From positions 1 through 64,000 of the forward strand of contig QEKJ01000003.1 in assembly GCA_003096535.1 (NCBI GenBank): a stretch of 64,000 nt of DNA, in the 5' to 3' direction. This document shows positions 8,737 through 16,793 of this stretch, piece by piece. Both the position numbers and the translations under genes were made by a program. Origin of the DNA: Agathobaculum butyriciproducens. GTDB lineage: Bacteria > Bacillota > Clostridia > Oscillospirales > Butyricicoccaceae. Every line of letters begins with the position of its first letter. Within the stretch, counting starts at the first letter, position 1. The notes beneath the pieces are model-generated. The model had not been told where the DNA came from. It searched no databases and worked only from the letters and a program-made list of their open reading frames with translations.

Positions 8737-9153
8737 TTACCGGTTCTCGTTGCCTTTTTGGCACATGGCAGTGAAAATCACGCCTGCACCGGAGACAACC
8801 CCTACGCTTATCCACAGCTTGGATGAGCCGTCAGACAAGTGCACCTTGAAGCTGTCAGACGTTGGGATATCGTTCTCTGCAATATCAGTAGCCGAAACCT
8901 CGTTATCGCAGGTTTCACCGGCCGGAATCGGTCCATCGGGAATGTCGATAATGATCGGCTCATAGGAAATCTCCGGAACCTCGGAATCCGGACGGTTTAC
9001 AGATGAATCAGTCTCGTTCTTTGAGATCTCTGAAACGAAAGCAGCGTCCGTCTCCGGAGAATCTTCTGCTGCAAAAGCGCTGATGCCGAGCATATTCAGA
9101 CTCAGGCTGGCGGTGGTCAGCAGAACAAGAAAACGCTTGCCTTTTCTCTTCAT
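8737..9153 (-). CDS. Small exported, membrane-anchored protein of unknown function
   Basis: ATG at 9153 is preceded by GGGAG; the longer frame to 9189 has no ribosome site. The 138-residue product has a signal peptide (KRKGKRFLVLLTTASLSLNMLGISAFA-A), then an acidic Ser/Asp/Pro-rich region, and ends with a hydrophobic segment (WISVGVVSGAGVIFTAMC) and a short charged tail. This looks like a surface protein held by a C-terminal membrane anchor; no LPXTG motif is visible. No family is recognised. Confidence 0.65.
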   Translation of the reverse strand: MKRKGKRFLVLLTTASLSLNMLGISAFAAEDSPETDAAFVSEISKNETDSSVNRPDSEVPEISYEPIIIDIPDGPIPAGETCDNEVSATDIAENDIPTSDSFKVHLSDGSSKLWISVGVVSGAGVIFTAMCQKGNENR

Positions 9154-9324
9154 GAGCTCTCCCTCACTTTCGCATGAAATCAGAAGCATAAATCAATGCC
9201 GCTTCTTATTATCGAACATAGTTTATCAGACAGCAGATACAGAAAGAGGGTATATTTTGCGAAATGACAGCATTTTCCTAAAAATATTTTATACAAGGCG
9301 CTAAAGCGGACAACGGACACGGAA

Positions 9325-9353
9325 AAAGCCGTTCTGAGGCATAGAACGGCTTT
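9325..9353 (-). terminator. Terminator of the ArsC-like gene
   Basis: AAAGCCGTTCT (9325-9335) pairs with AGAACGGCTTT (9343-9353). The minus-strand reading ends in a T run. Confidence 0.8.
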
Positions 9354-9360
9354 GGAGAAG

Positions 9361-9696
9361 TTATTCCCACTGCTCCCAAACATCGGGCTGGTAGCCGACA
9401 GTTGCCTGACGGCCGTTGCGGACAATTGGCGTTTTCATCAGCGTGCCGTCCTCGAGCAGCTTTTCCTTCTTGTCCTCGTCGTAGGCGAGGTAGGCAAGCG
9501 ACGCATAACTCTTGCTTTTCTGGTCGAGCAGGTTGTCCAGTCCGCCGACAGCCTTCAGCACGCTGTCCAGTTCACCCTTGGACATGCCCTTTTGCGCAAG
9601 GTCGATCATCTGGAATTTAATGCCGCGCTCCTTGAACCATCGCTGCGCTTTTTTGGTATCAAAACACTTGTTTTTACCGAAAATCTGAATATTCAT
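9361..9696 (-). CDS. ArsC/Spx-family thioredoxin-fold protein
   Basis: 111 residues with the ArsC-like start NIQIFGKNKCFDTKKAQRWFKERGI, the LLDQKSKSY region, and the typical LMKTPIVRNG ending. A single Cys (residue 10) replaces the CxxC of Spx, so it is nearer the YffB/ArsC-like reductases. Its substrate cannot be assigned; arsenate is possible but no ars genes are nearby. Single-gene transcription is likely, with a terminator directly after. Confidence 0.85.
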   Translation of the reverse strand: MNIQIFGKNKCFDTKKAQRWFKERGIKFQMIDLAQKGMSKGELDSVLKAVGGLDNLLDQKSKSYASLAYLAYDEDKKEKLLEDGTLMKTPIVRNGRQATVGYQPDVWEQWE

Positions 9697-9863
9697 GCCG
9701 TAATCTCCTTTGCTCTGCTGTTTGCATTATAGCAGAATTGGGAGAGGAAAACAAGGGCAATACCGCATAATTGAACAAGAGCGATTTGCGCAAAGCGCCG
9801 CGGCAGCGCGACCGGAGCCTGCGCAAGGAACCGCAGTTTTAATTGTGCGGTGTTGCCCAAATC

Positions 9864-10694
9864 CTATTGCGGTCGGCGCAGGTGCAAAACGCCGCAGGTG
9901 CGTGTGAACGGATACAGCAGCGCGCAGACAAGTGCGGCGCATCGGCCAACCTCACACAGGAGGAGCGGCACTGCGAAGAATACCTCGCCGTGTCGGGCAA
10001 AATTGCCGATGGCAGCCAGTCCGGCGGCAGTGAACGCCGGATAGGGGAGTAGGGCAGCGGTGTTAGCTCCAAGCAGTAGCACTGTGCGCAGCAGCAGGAG
10101 TGCGAGCAATGCACCGCCTGCGCTGAGTCCGCGCGACACGCTTGCGGACAGCCTGGTCTCCGGCAGAGAAAACGCCAGTACGACCGATGCCGGCAGCAGG
10201 GAGTACAGAATATGCCGGAATTGCGGCAGCAATGCCGCTGTCGGTGCGGAAAAGCTGGCAGGCGTAAGCTGTGTGAATGTCAGCACGCCGGAGAGCAGGA
10301 GTACCGTACCGGCAAGCCACGCAATCGGCAGTGCCCACATGGCACAGCGGTTGAGCCCCATTGATGCCATGAACAGGATGCAGACTGTCAGCAGCACAAC
10401 TGTGCTGCCGCATGAGCGTCCGGTGAACACGGTCTTCTGCAGGAAAATGCTCATGCGGGCGATGGATGCAAGCAGCGGAAACAGCGAGGTCAGGGCGAGC
10501 ACCCATTGTGCAGGAGCCGAATGCCGAATACGGTCGGACAGCCTTGCTGCTCCGATACCGGCCAGTGCACAGACCGTACACGCGAGTGCAGCGGCGTACA
10601 CGCTCTGCCCGTCGGCGGGAAGATACAGTAATTCGCTCATCGGCAGCAGGGCAAACAGCGCCGTACACCACCGCGGAAACAGCCGCTCACGCAT
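9864..10694 (-). CDS. GerAB-like spore germination permease, short form
   Basis: A multi-span membrane protein (about 277 residues and some 8 hydrophobic segments) in the second or third position of a gerA-type operon. The chosen start (10694) overlaps the GerAC-like stop by 8 bp. Segments such as LTSLFPLLASIARMSIF and LPASVVLAFSLPET fit the APC-type GerAB fold, which binds germinants in the spore inner membrane. The protein is shorter than typical GerAB (about 360), so some helices may be missing or diverged. Identification leans on operon position. Confidence 0.65.
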   Translation of the reverse strand: MRERLFPRWCTALFALLPMSELLYLPADGQSVYAAALACTVCALAGIGAARLSDRIRHSAPAQWVLALTSLFPLLASIARMSIFLQKTVFTGRSCGSTVVLLTVCILFMASMGLNRCAMWALPIAWLAGTVLLLSGVLTFTQLTPASFSAPTAALLPQFRHILYSLLPASVVLAFSLPETRLSASVSRGLSAGGALLALLLLRTVLLLGANTAALLPYPAFTAAGLAAIGNFARHGEVFFAVPLLLCEVGRCAALVCALLYPFTRTCGVLHLRRPQ

Positions 10695-11313
10695 AGGCGC
10701 CACCGCCGATCTCACCGTCTAAAAAGCAGTTCAGCCGTTCGTTTTTGAACACTGCCGTGCCTGCCGGTGCTGTCTGTCCGAACGCATCCACGCGCAAGGC
10801 CGGAAGAATGGCCGTGCCGTCTGCGTGCAGCACATCGGTGACGCGGTACAGCGGCATATCCGGCAGAATGCCGTCCTGCGCGGAGCGGTCAAGCAGCTCG
10901 CTGAGCGCGTACACCTCGTTGTCGTTCTCCAGCAGCTCGGCGGCAGAGCCGTCCCGCACGACGGCTGCCCGCAGGCTGAGCCGCACATCGTTTTCACGGC
11001 AAAGATAGTCCGCCAGCGGAAGAATGCTCTCGGAAACCGCATCCTCGCTTAAAAGCAGCACCTGTGCATGGCTCAAATACAGGTCGCCCGGCAGGATACT
11101 GCGCAGGTTGCGCAGTGCGTCCGTTACATCGGTTCCGGTGGCGGACAGGTAAGCCGGTGCGGCGGTGTCGTCCGGCGAGTCCTGCCGCACAACCTCGGCG
11201 GTCAGGCAGTACACACCGTTTTTGCAGTCGAGCGCAAGCGCGGATACCGGCGAAACCTCTCTCGCACAGCCGCACAGCAACAGCAGCAGCGGCAGGAATC
11301 TGAGCAGATTCAC
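10687..11313 (-). CDS. GerAC-like spore germination lipoprotein, short form
   Basis: GTG at 11313 with AAGGAGG upstream overlaps the GerAA stop by 4 bp (GTGA). The longer open frame to 11550 lies inside gerAA and is rejected. The 208-residue product has a lipobox (LLLLLCGC-A), then the GerAC N-terminal pattern including ALALDCKNGVYCLTAEV and LRNLRSILPGDLYLSHAQVLLLSED. Typical GerAC is about 370-400 residues, so the C-terminal domain appears to be absent. The lipoprotein works with GerAA and GerAB in the germinant receptor. Confidence 0.7.
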   Translation of the reverse strand: MNLLRFLPLLLLLCGCAREVSPVSALALDCKNGVYCLTAEVVRQDSPDDTAAPAYLSATGTDVTDALRNLRSILPGDLYLSHAQVLLLSEDAVSESILPLADYLCRENDVRLSLRAAVVRDGSAAELLENDNEVYALSELLDRSAQDGILPDMPLYRVTDVLHADGTAILPALRVDAFGQTAPAGTAVFKNERLNCFLDGEIGGGAYA

Positions 11314-12758
11314 GGGCGTTCCTCCTTCGACGGGCGTTTGACGGCAAAGCGGTCGCAGCGCATGAAAAACCATGGATAGCGAAGCCAGGTGTCCTCGTGC
11401 TCGGCAGAGATGCGCGGCACCAGATTGAGCAGATACGGTACCGAGCACGAGTGCATGCGGCACAGTGCTGCGAGTGTTAATCCGAGTGCAAGACCAACGC
11501 CATACAGTCCCCAGGAGGCTGCAGCAGCGAGCAGCACGAAGCGAAGCCACAGGGCAGCAGTCTGCAGCTTGGGCACCATCAGACCGGTGACACCCGCGAT
11601 AGCGACTACGATAACGGTCGGTGCGGCGGCAAATCGCGCGGAAACTGCCGCGTCACCGAGCACCAGACCGCCGACAATGCTCATCGTCTGTCCCATGGCA
11701 CCGGGCGTTCGCGCTCCGGCTTCCTTGAGCGCCTCGAGCACGAACAGCATCAGGAGAATCTCCCAACCGATGGGAAGGGGAACGCCGCGCTGTGCGGCGG
11801 AGACAGCGAACAGCAGCCGCGCGGGCACTAATTCTCGGTGATAGAGCATGAGTGCGGCGTACATGGCGGGAAACGTGATCGTGAATACAAATCCGATGAC
11901 ACGCAGGATGCGCGAAAGATTCGCCTGCAGAAAGCTGATATAGTAGTCGTCGTTGGACTGAAAGCACTCCTGAAACAGAAACGGCGCTGTGAGCGCTACC
12001 GGACTGCCGTCCACGACAATGACGCACCGACCCTCCAGCATACGGGAAGCGGCAACGTCCGGCCGTTCGGTCGTGCCGAGTGTCGGAAACGGCGACCAGC
12101 GGTGGTCGCGGATGCGCTCGGCAAGATAGTTGGAGTCGAGCACACTGTCGATATCGAGCGCGGTCAGACGCGTTTCCAGACGCTCAACCAGACTGTTTTC
12201 ACACAGTCCGGCGATATAGCACAGGCACACGTTGGTGTTCGTGCGGCTGCCGACGCGCATAAACCGGAATTTCAGCCGAGGGTCGTTCACGCGGCGGCGG
12301 ATGAGCGCCAGATTGGGCATAAAGCACTCGGTGAAGCCCTCTCGCGGGCCGGAAAGCACGCGCTCGTTTTCCGGCTCGGCGGTGCTGCGCTTGTCGAAGC
12401 CCTTGGTGTTGACGAGAACCGGACGTGCATCGCCGTCAGTCAGTACAATGGCGTCGCCGTAGAGAAAGGCGGCAAATACCTTGTTCATATCGGTTTCCAC
12501 GCGGCATTCGTCGGCCTGGAGCACAGCGGCGGCGAGTATATCGGCGGAAAGCCGCGGCTGCTCACAGCGCAGGATCGGCCGCACAAGGCTCTGGTTGATG
12601 GCAAGGGAATTTACCATGCCGTCAAAGAAAAACAGCGCACAGCGCAGTCCGTTTTGACCGATGGCACGCCGTATGATAAGCGTATCGTCGTTCCGGAACA
12701 GCTCCTGCATCATGCGGATGTTTCGTTCCAGATCGGCGGTAAATGTGATCGTTTCCAT
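11310..12758 (-). CDS. gerAA: GerAA-family germinant receptor subunit
   Basis: 482 residues from ATG 12758, chosen over the upstream frame because GGGGTGA precedes it. The N-terminal cytoplasmic part (LERNIRMMQELFRNDDTLIIRRA) and the C-terminal membrane half show GerA hallmarks: YIAGLCENSLVERLETRL, PFPTLGTTERPDVAASRMLEGRCVIVVDGSP, PAMYAALMLYHRELVP and PIGWEILLMLFVLEALKEAGAR. It forms the oligomeric ion channel of the germinant receptor in the spore membrane. It is the first gene of the gerAA-gerAC-gerAB operon and is expressed in the forespore in known sporulators. Confidence 0.93.
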   Translation of the reverse strand: METITFTADLERNIRMMQELFRNDDTLIIRRAIGQNGLRCALFFFDGMVNSLAINQSLVRPILRCEQPRLSADILAAAVLQADECRVETDMNKVFAAFLYGDAIVLTDGDARPVLVNTKGFDKRSTAEPENERVLSGPREGFTECFMPNLALIRRRVNDPRLKFRFMRVGSRTNTNVCLCYIAGLCENSLVERLETRLTALDIDSVLDSNYLAERIRDHRWSPFPTLGTTERPDVAASRMLEGRCVIVVDGSPVALTAPFLFQECFQSNDDYYISFLQANLSRILRVIGFVFTITFPAMYAALMLYHRELVPARLLFAVSAAQRGVPLPIGWEILLMLFVLEALKEAGARTPGAMGQTMSIVGGLVLGDAAVSARFAAAPTVIVVAIAGVTGLMVPKLQTAALWLRFVLLAAAASWGLYGVGLALGLTLAALCRMHSCSVPYLLNLVPRISAEHEDTWLRYPWFFMRCDRFAVKRPSKEERP

Positions 12759-12847
12759 AGTTTCACCCCGAGTTAGGGTGCGCACTATGATAAAAATTAT
12801 TCGGAAAGTTATCTTGTAGGGCGGGGTGACCTCATTCCGCCCTGCGG

Positions 12848-13915
12848 TCAAGTGGTCAATTCGGCCGAAAGAACCTCGCCAAATAATTTGATTCCCTTCA
12901 GCGCTTCTGTCATCGTATTGCCCGACGAACCTACCTCCACCAGAAACGCGCTGTGCGTTGCATGCTGATTAAAACGCTGGGTCCGCAGATTAAGCGGACG
13001 CATGAGCGTCGGATAGGTGCGGTTGAGCCGGTACTGCAGCGATGCTGCACGCTTCAGGTTCTCCTGCCAGTCCGGGTGATACAGGCCGCCGTCATCTGTG
13101 CCGACCACAAGCATAAGCTGTGCAGTTTCCTCGCCGTTTATCGTGCAGGAGGTCTTGTAGGCGCGGCCGTCATCGGTCAGGATCGAGTCGCGGTGCACAT
13201 CAATGACGGTTGTGATGGATGGATATTCTGCCAGCGTGTCCTCAACCACGGCAAGCGAGCGGTCATACGCGCCGGTGTACACGGGCGAATCGAAAATTTC
13301 GCGGATATGTACGGCCTCAATGCCGTTGTTCTCGAGGACCTTCTGCAGCTCGTCACCGACGCGCACTACATTGTAATTGGTATCGGTCGTGCGCTCGGTC
13401 TCGGTCGGTGTATACGGAAAAGCGGCATCCGGCGTGTAGCTTTCGCTGCTGTGTGTGTGATAGATAAGCACCTGCGGCCCATCTCCATCAGCGGAAAAAT
13501 GCTCGTCTGCGGCCAGACAGTCTGCCGCATCCACGTCATACGAGGTCTCGTTGTTGATGGAGACCGTGGCAGCCTTGTCAGCGGCCGACAGCACCGGATT
13601 GTCGTTCTCGGTGTCGGACGAGGGCACATAGGTGCTCTCTGCAAGCGGATTTTCCGCCTGCTCATCCCGCGCTGCGGCAGCCGTGCGCGGCGTGTACACC
13701 TCGGCGGTATCCTCCGGCGAAACGCCGAACTCGAGCGCCATTGCGCGGGTGACAAAGCCGCTGTTGCGAGCCAGACCAGTCAGTGCCTTTTGTGCGATCG
13801 GCTCGCCGCCTGCCCGGGAAAAAATCAGCAGCGACAGCGCCAGACAGAGGGTGATGGCGGCAGGCAGGCGGATGCCGCCTCTCGATCGGAATTTCTGATG
13901 TTTACGCCGCTTCAT
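12848..13915 (-). CDS. spoIIP: Stage II sporulation protein P (amidase/endopeptidase)
   Basis: 355 residues from ATG with GGAGG upstream. An N-terminal membrane anchor (ITLCLALSLLIFS) and a disordered linker precede the catalytic domain, with zinc-site residues in IYHTHSSESY and VIDVHRDS and the final HSAFLVEVGSSGNTMTEA. SpoIIP degrades peptidoglycan with SpoIID and SpoIIM during engulfment. It sits next to gpr as in Bacillus. The gerA operon follows about 90 bp after its stop on the same strand. Confidence 0.96.
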   Translation of the reverse strand: MKRRKHQKFRSRGGIRLPAAITLCLALSLLIFSRAGGEPIAQKALTGLARNSGFVTRAMALEFGVSPEDTAEVYTPRTAAAARDEQAENPLAESTYVPSSDTENDNPVLSAADKAATVSINNETSYDVDAADCLAADEHFSADGDGPQVLIYHTHSSESYTPDAAFPYTPTETERTTDTNYNVVRVGDELQKVLENNGIEAVHIREIFDSPVYTGAYDRSLAVVEDTLAEYPSITTVIDVHRDSILTDDGRAYKTSCTINGEETAQLMLVVGTDDGGLYHPDWQENLKRAASLQYRLNRTYPTLMRPLNLRTQRFNQHATHSAFLVEVGSSGNTMTEALKGIKLFGEVLSAELTT

Positions 13916-13986
13916 TGCGCCATCCTCCTTGCTGTTTCATGCTATCTATCATACGCCGTACAGCGTGCGAGTATGCCCGAAACCTG

Positions 13987-14871
13987 TCACGAGAGGTACA
14001 GGTCGATATCGGCAACACTGAGGTGCGGATGCAGCGCCATGTTGACCGCATAGCCGATCATGCGGGAGATGTCGGCAACCTCGCGGTCAATGTCGCGCGT
14101 GGTGATCATCACCGGCTGAGAGAGGTCGTCCAGCGCTTCGCAGGCAGGCTGCCCGAGCTGGCTGCTGATCTCATGTGCGAGCGTTGCACCGTCCACCACG
14201 GTCGGCACGCCAACGGCGATAACCGGCACGCCGAGTGTTTCCTTGTTGAGCGCTGCGCGGGCGTTTCCCACGCCGGCCCCCGGCGTAATGCCGGTATCTG
14301 CCAGCTGAACCGTACGCAGCAGCCGCGACAGCCGACCGGCGGCAAGCGCATCCACGGCGATGACAGCGGCAGGGCGCACGCGGTCGAGCACACCGCAGAT
14401 GACCTCGCCGGTCTCGACGCCGGTCTGTCCGAGCACACCCGGAGCCAGTGCGGAAACGGGCCGCCAGTCCGCGAAAATAGCGGGTGACTGCGCTACCAGA
14501 TGCCGCGTAGCAATGACATGATCGGCGGTCTGCGGACCGATGGCATCGGGGGTTATCATACGGTTGCCCAGCCCGGCAATGAGCACCGGACCGTCATTCG
14601 GATGCGGCAGCAGCTCGCGCAGCAGCGTGCTGAGCGCCTTGCAGGCACGCGGAAACGCATCTTCCTCACGGCGGATGAGTGCATCCAGCTCAAGCGTGAG
14701 ATAGCGCCCCTGCGGCTTGCCGATCTCGCGGGCAGCATCCTCTGAGAGAATGCGTACCTCGTGTACGGCGAAGCCCTCAAGCGTGCGATCGGACTGCCGG
14801 ACATGCGGCAGGGCAGCGGCTGTTTTATGGTTTTCGATTGCCTCAACGGCCAGATCGGTGCGGAAAGCCAT
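13987..14871 (-). CDS. gpr: GPR germination endopeptidase
   Basis: 294 residues from ATG 14871 behind GGAGGG; an in-frame TTG two codons upstream is less likely. GPR cleaves the DNA-protecting SASP proteins early in germination and is made as an autoprocessed zymogen. Family motifs are clear: FRTDLAVEA near the N-terminus (the processing region), VLIAGLGNRMITPDAIGPQT, VIAVDALAAGRLSRLLRTVQLADTGITPGAGVGN, and GVPTVVDGATL. It is divergent from rpsT, the conserved Firmicutes order. Confidence 0.96.
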   Translation of the reverse strand: MAFRTDLAVEAIENHKTAAALPHVRQSDRTLEGFAVHEVRILSEDAAREIGKPQGRYLTLELDALIRREEDAFPRACKALSTLLRELLPHPNDGPVLIAGLGNRMITPDAIGPQTADHVIATRHLVAQSPAIFADWRPVSALAPGVLGQTGVETGEVICGVLDRVRPAAVIAVDALAAGRLSRLLRTVQLADTGITPGAGVGNARAALNKETLGVPVIAVGVPTVVDGATLAHEISSQLGQPACEALDDLSQPVMITTRDIDREVADISRMIGYAVNMALHPHLSVADIDLYLS

Positions 14872-14940
14872 GCGCAATCCCTCCTTACAAGGATAGTTTT
14901 TTCGAGGAAAAAGTTTTTATGCAGAAAATGAAAAAAACAC

Positions 14941-14969
14941 TTGCTTTTTTTGTGAGAAGATGATAGAAT
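14941..14969 (+). promoter_or_regulatory. sigma-A promoter of rpsT
   Basis: TTGCTT (14941-14946) and TAGAAT (14964-14969) with a 17-bp spacer. Confidence 0.65.
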
Positions 14970-15010
14970 AATATCACTGTTGAATAGAAAACGAAGGAGG
15001 TGTTTTCAGA

Positions 15011-15274
15011 ATGCCCAATATTAAGTCTGCAAAGAAGCGCGTTAAGGTTAACTCCGTAAAGGCGCTGAACAACCAGATGGCTAAGAGCGAGCTCAAGACC
15101 ACTCTGAAGAAGTTTGATGCTGCGATTGCTGGCGGCGATAAGGCTGAAGCAACTGCTGCTTACACGACCGCTGTCAAGGCTGTCGATCAGGCGGCTGCCA
15201 AGCACCTCCTGCACAAGAACAATGCGTCCAACAAGAAGAGCAAGATGACTACCAAGCTCAACGGCATGGCGTAA
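15011..15274 (+). CDS. rpsT: 30S ribosomal protein S20
   Basis: 87 residues beginning PNIKSAKKRVKVN and rich in Lys and Ala, with two helices as in bS20, which binds 16S rRNA. GAAGGAGGTG precedes ATG. A terminator follows directly, so it is monocistronic. Confidence 0.97.
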   Translation: MPNIKSAKKRVKVNSVKALNNQMAKSELKTTLKKFDAAIAGGDKAEATAAYTTAVKAVDQAAAKHLLHKNNASNKKSKMTTKLNGMA

Positions 15275-15293
15275 GTTCTGGTATAGAACATCG

Positions 15294-15318
15294 AAACCGC
15301 AAGTTTAACTTGCGGTTT
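15294..15318 (+). terminator. rpsT terminator
   Basis: AAACCGCAAGT pairs with ACTTGCGGTTT across TTA, then a T run. Confidence 0.9.
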
Positions 15319-15354
15319 TTCTTTTTGCATCATTTAGATATTTATCGAAATGTG

Positions 15355-15382
15355 TTGACAAATGCAGAAACTGTGGTATACT
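15355..15382 (+). promoter_or_regulatory. sigma-A promoter of the sdpR/sdpI-type operon
   Basis: TTGACA (15355-15360) and TATACT (15377-15382) with a 16-bp spacer. Confidence 0.8.
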
Positions 15383-15388
15383 GAAAAC

Positions 15389-15408
15389 AATTAGATGATC
15401 ATCTAATT
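15389..15408 (+). promoter_or_regulatory. 20-bp perfect palindromic operator
   Basis: AATTAGATGATCATCTAATT is a perfect palindrome that begins 7 bp after the -10 box and therefore covers the transcription start. An ArsR/SdpR-type repressor is encoded in the same operon, so autorepression here is likely (inferred). Confidence 0.75.
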
Positions 15409-15438
15409 AACAGGATAACGAGAAGGGCGGTGAACGGA

Positions 15439-15672
15439 ATGGACATTACTATTCTGATTTGCGCGATTGCGCTGATTTTAGCGGCAATACTGGTACTCTG
15501 GCAGGCAAAAGCGCTTGCAAGGTGCGATTTAATTTGTAAATCCTGCGGCACGAAGCAGAATCTACCGTGGAAGCGGCTGGTTTTCCGCACGCATGTGGGA
15601 AATGACTGGCAGCTATATTGTCCGGTCTGCGGACGCAAAACGTGGTTTGCCGCACGAAAGAGGGGACAGTAA
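15439..15672 (+). CDS. Small membrane protein with a zinc-ribbon tail
   Basis: 77 residues from ATG 15439 (AAGGGCGG 10 bp upstream); an in-frame GTG at 15430 is too close to the ribosome site. One N-terminal membrane helix (ITILICAIALILAAILVLW) is followed by a cytoplasmic part with CKSCG and CPVCG, a plausible zinc ribbon. The stop overlaps the next start by one base (TAATG), which couples it to the SdpR-like repressor. Function is unknown; membrane position beside an SdpR/SdpI pair suggests a signalling or immunity accessory role. Confidence 0.7.
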   Translation: MDITILICAIALILAAILVLWQAKALARCDLICKSCGTKQNLPWKRLVFRTHVGNDWQLYCPVCGRKTWFAARKRGQ

Positions 15673-15956
15673 TGGGGTTTCAGCAGAGCTTTAAGGCACT
15701 CAGCGATCCGGTGCGGCGCGAAATTCTGTCGCTGCTGCGGCGCGGACCGATGGCGGCGGGCGATATTGCGGCGCACTTCGAGGTGTCGGGCGCAACCATT
15801 TCGCATCACCTGTCCGTCCTGCGGGATGCGGGTCTGGTGCTGGATGACAAGCAGGGCAAGTACATTTATTATGAGCTGAATATGTCGGTCGTGGATGAGA
15901 TTCTCGAATGGATCAGCGCCTTGAAAGGAGATGTCAGGAATGAAAAAAATCAGTAG
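15672..15956 (+). CDS. ArsR-family winged-helix repressor, SdpR type
   Basis: 94 residues starting MGFQQSFKALSDPVRREILSLLRRGPMAAGDIAAHFEVSGATISHHLSVLRDAGL, the winged-helix core of autorepressor SdpR proteins. No metal-binding cysteines are visible, as expected for SdpR. It overlaps the preceding zinc-ribbon gene by 1 bp and precedes an SdpI-like gene. In Bacillus, SdpI at the membrane captures SdpR when the toxin SdpC is present. The 20-bp operator at 15389 fits autorepression. Confidence 0.88.
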   Translation: MGFQQSFKALSDPVRREILSLLRRGPMAAGDIAAHFEVSGATISHHLSVLRDAGLVLDDKQGKYIYYELNMSVVDEILEWISALKGDVRNEKNQ

Positions 15957-16587
15957 ACTGCAGGTGACGGCGTGGGTGCTGTCGCTGCTGCCGGCGGCAA
16001 TGACAGCGGTGTTTTACAGCAGGCTGCCCGCGGAAATTCCCATGCAGTGGGATCTTGCCGGCCATATGAATTACGAAACCAGATGGCATTTGTGGATCGT
16101 GGCCGGGATGGCACCGCTGTTTGCGGTTCTGTTTTACTTTCTGCCGCGGTTTGACCCGAAAAGCAGGAACTACAGCAAGTTTTACGATGTCTATATCGGG
16201 TTTCAGATCATGATCGACCTGTTCCTGACCGCAATGTGCGGTATCTGTATTGCGGAAGCACTGCGTCCGGGTACGGTTGATGTGCCGACAGTCGTATGTC
16301 TGCTCGTCAGCTTGCTGGTGATGTGCCTCGGCAACATTATGCCGAAGTTTCGCATGAACTGGTACTGCGGACTCAAAACACCGTGGACGCTGTCGAGCGA
16401 AACTGTCTGGACGAAAACGCATCGTGTGGCAGGCCGCATGATGTTTGCGGCGGGTATTATCGGTGCGGCAGGCTCGTTCGTTCCGAACGAAATTGCAAAG
16501 TTTGTGCTGGTGCTTGCGCCAATGGTGGCGGCAACGATTATCTCGACTGTTCTGAGCTGGCGATGGTACCGCGCAGAACAGCAGTGA
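15940..16587 (+). CDS. SdpI-family membrane protein
   Basis: 215 residues from ATG 15940, 9 bp after AAAGGAG; it overlaps the repressor gene end. It begins with a DUF1648-type segment (ATAVFYSRLPAEIPMQWDLAGHMN) and continues with SdpI features (PKFRMNWYCGLKTPWTLSSETVWTKTHRVAGRMM) and about five membrane helices. SdpI confers immunity to a killing peptide and signals to SdpR. No sdpC-like toxin gene is seen in this window, so it may guard against toxins from other strains. Confidence 0.88.
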   Translation: MKKISRLQVTAWVLSLLPAAMTAVFYSRLPAEIPMQWDLAGHMNYETRWHLWIVAGMAPLFAVLFYFLPRFDPKSRNYSKFYDVYIGFQIMIDLFLTAMCGICIAEALRPGTVDVPTVVCLLVSLLVMCLGNIMPKFRMNWYCGLKTPWTLSSETVWTKTHRVAGRMMFAAGIIGAAGSFVPNEIAKFVLVLAPMVAATIISTVLSWRWYRAEQQ

Positions 16588-16607
16588 TAGACGAAAAATG
16601 AACTTTG

Positions 16608-16637
16608 AAAGCGCGGTTTGCTGGAAAACCGCGCTTT
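16608..16637 (+). terminator. Terminator of the sdpR/sdpI-type operon
   Basis: AAAGCGCGGTTT pairs with AAACCGCGCTTT, followed by T-rich sequence. Confidence 0.85.
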
Positions 16638-16696
16638 TCTTGTATAAAAAGGTTAAAATTACAGAATGGTTACAACAAATTTAGTCATATTTTAAC

Positions 16697-16725
16697 TTGT
16701 CAAGTGGGGAACGGTGTGCTATAAT
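16697..16725 (+). promoter_or_regulatory. sigma-A promoter of the SLH gene
   Basis: TTGTCA (16697-16702) and TATAAT (16720-16725), 17-bp spacer. Confidence 0.75.
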
Positions 16726-16793
16726 TTTGAAGCAAGTTTACATAGGTGGGGAATACACCCTATCTATCATAACCACTGAGCAAGGAGAATATT

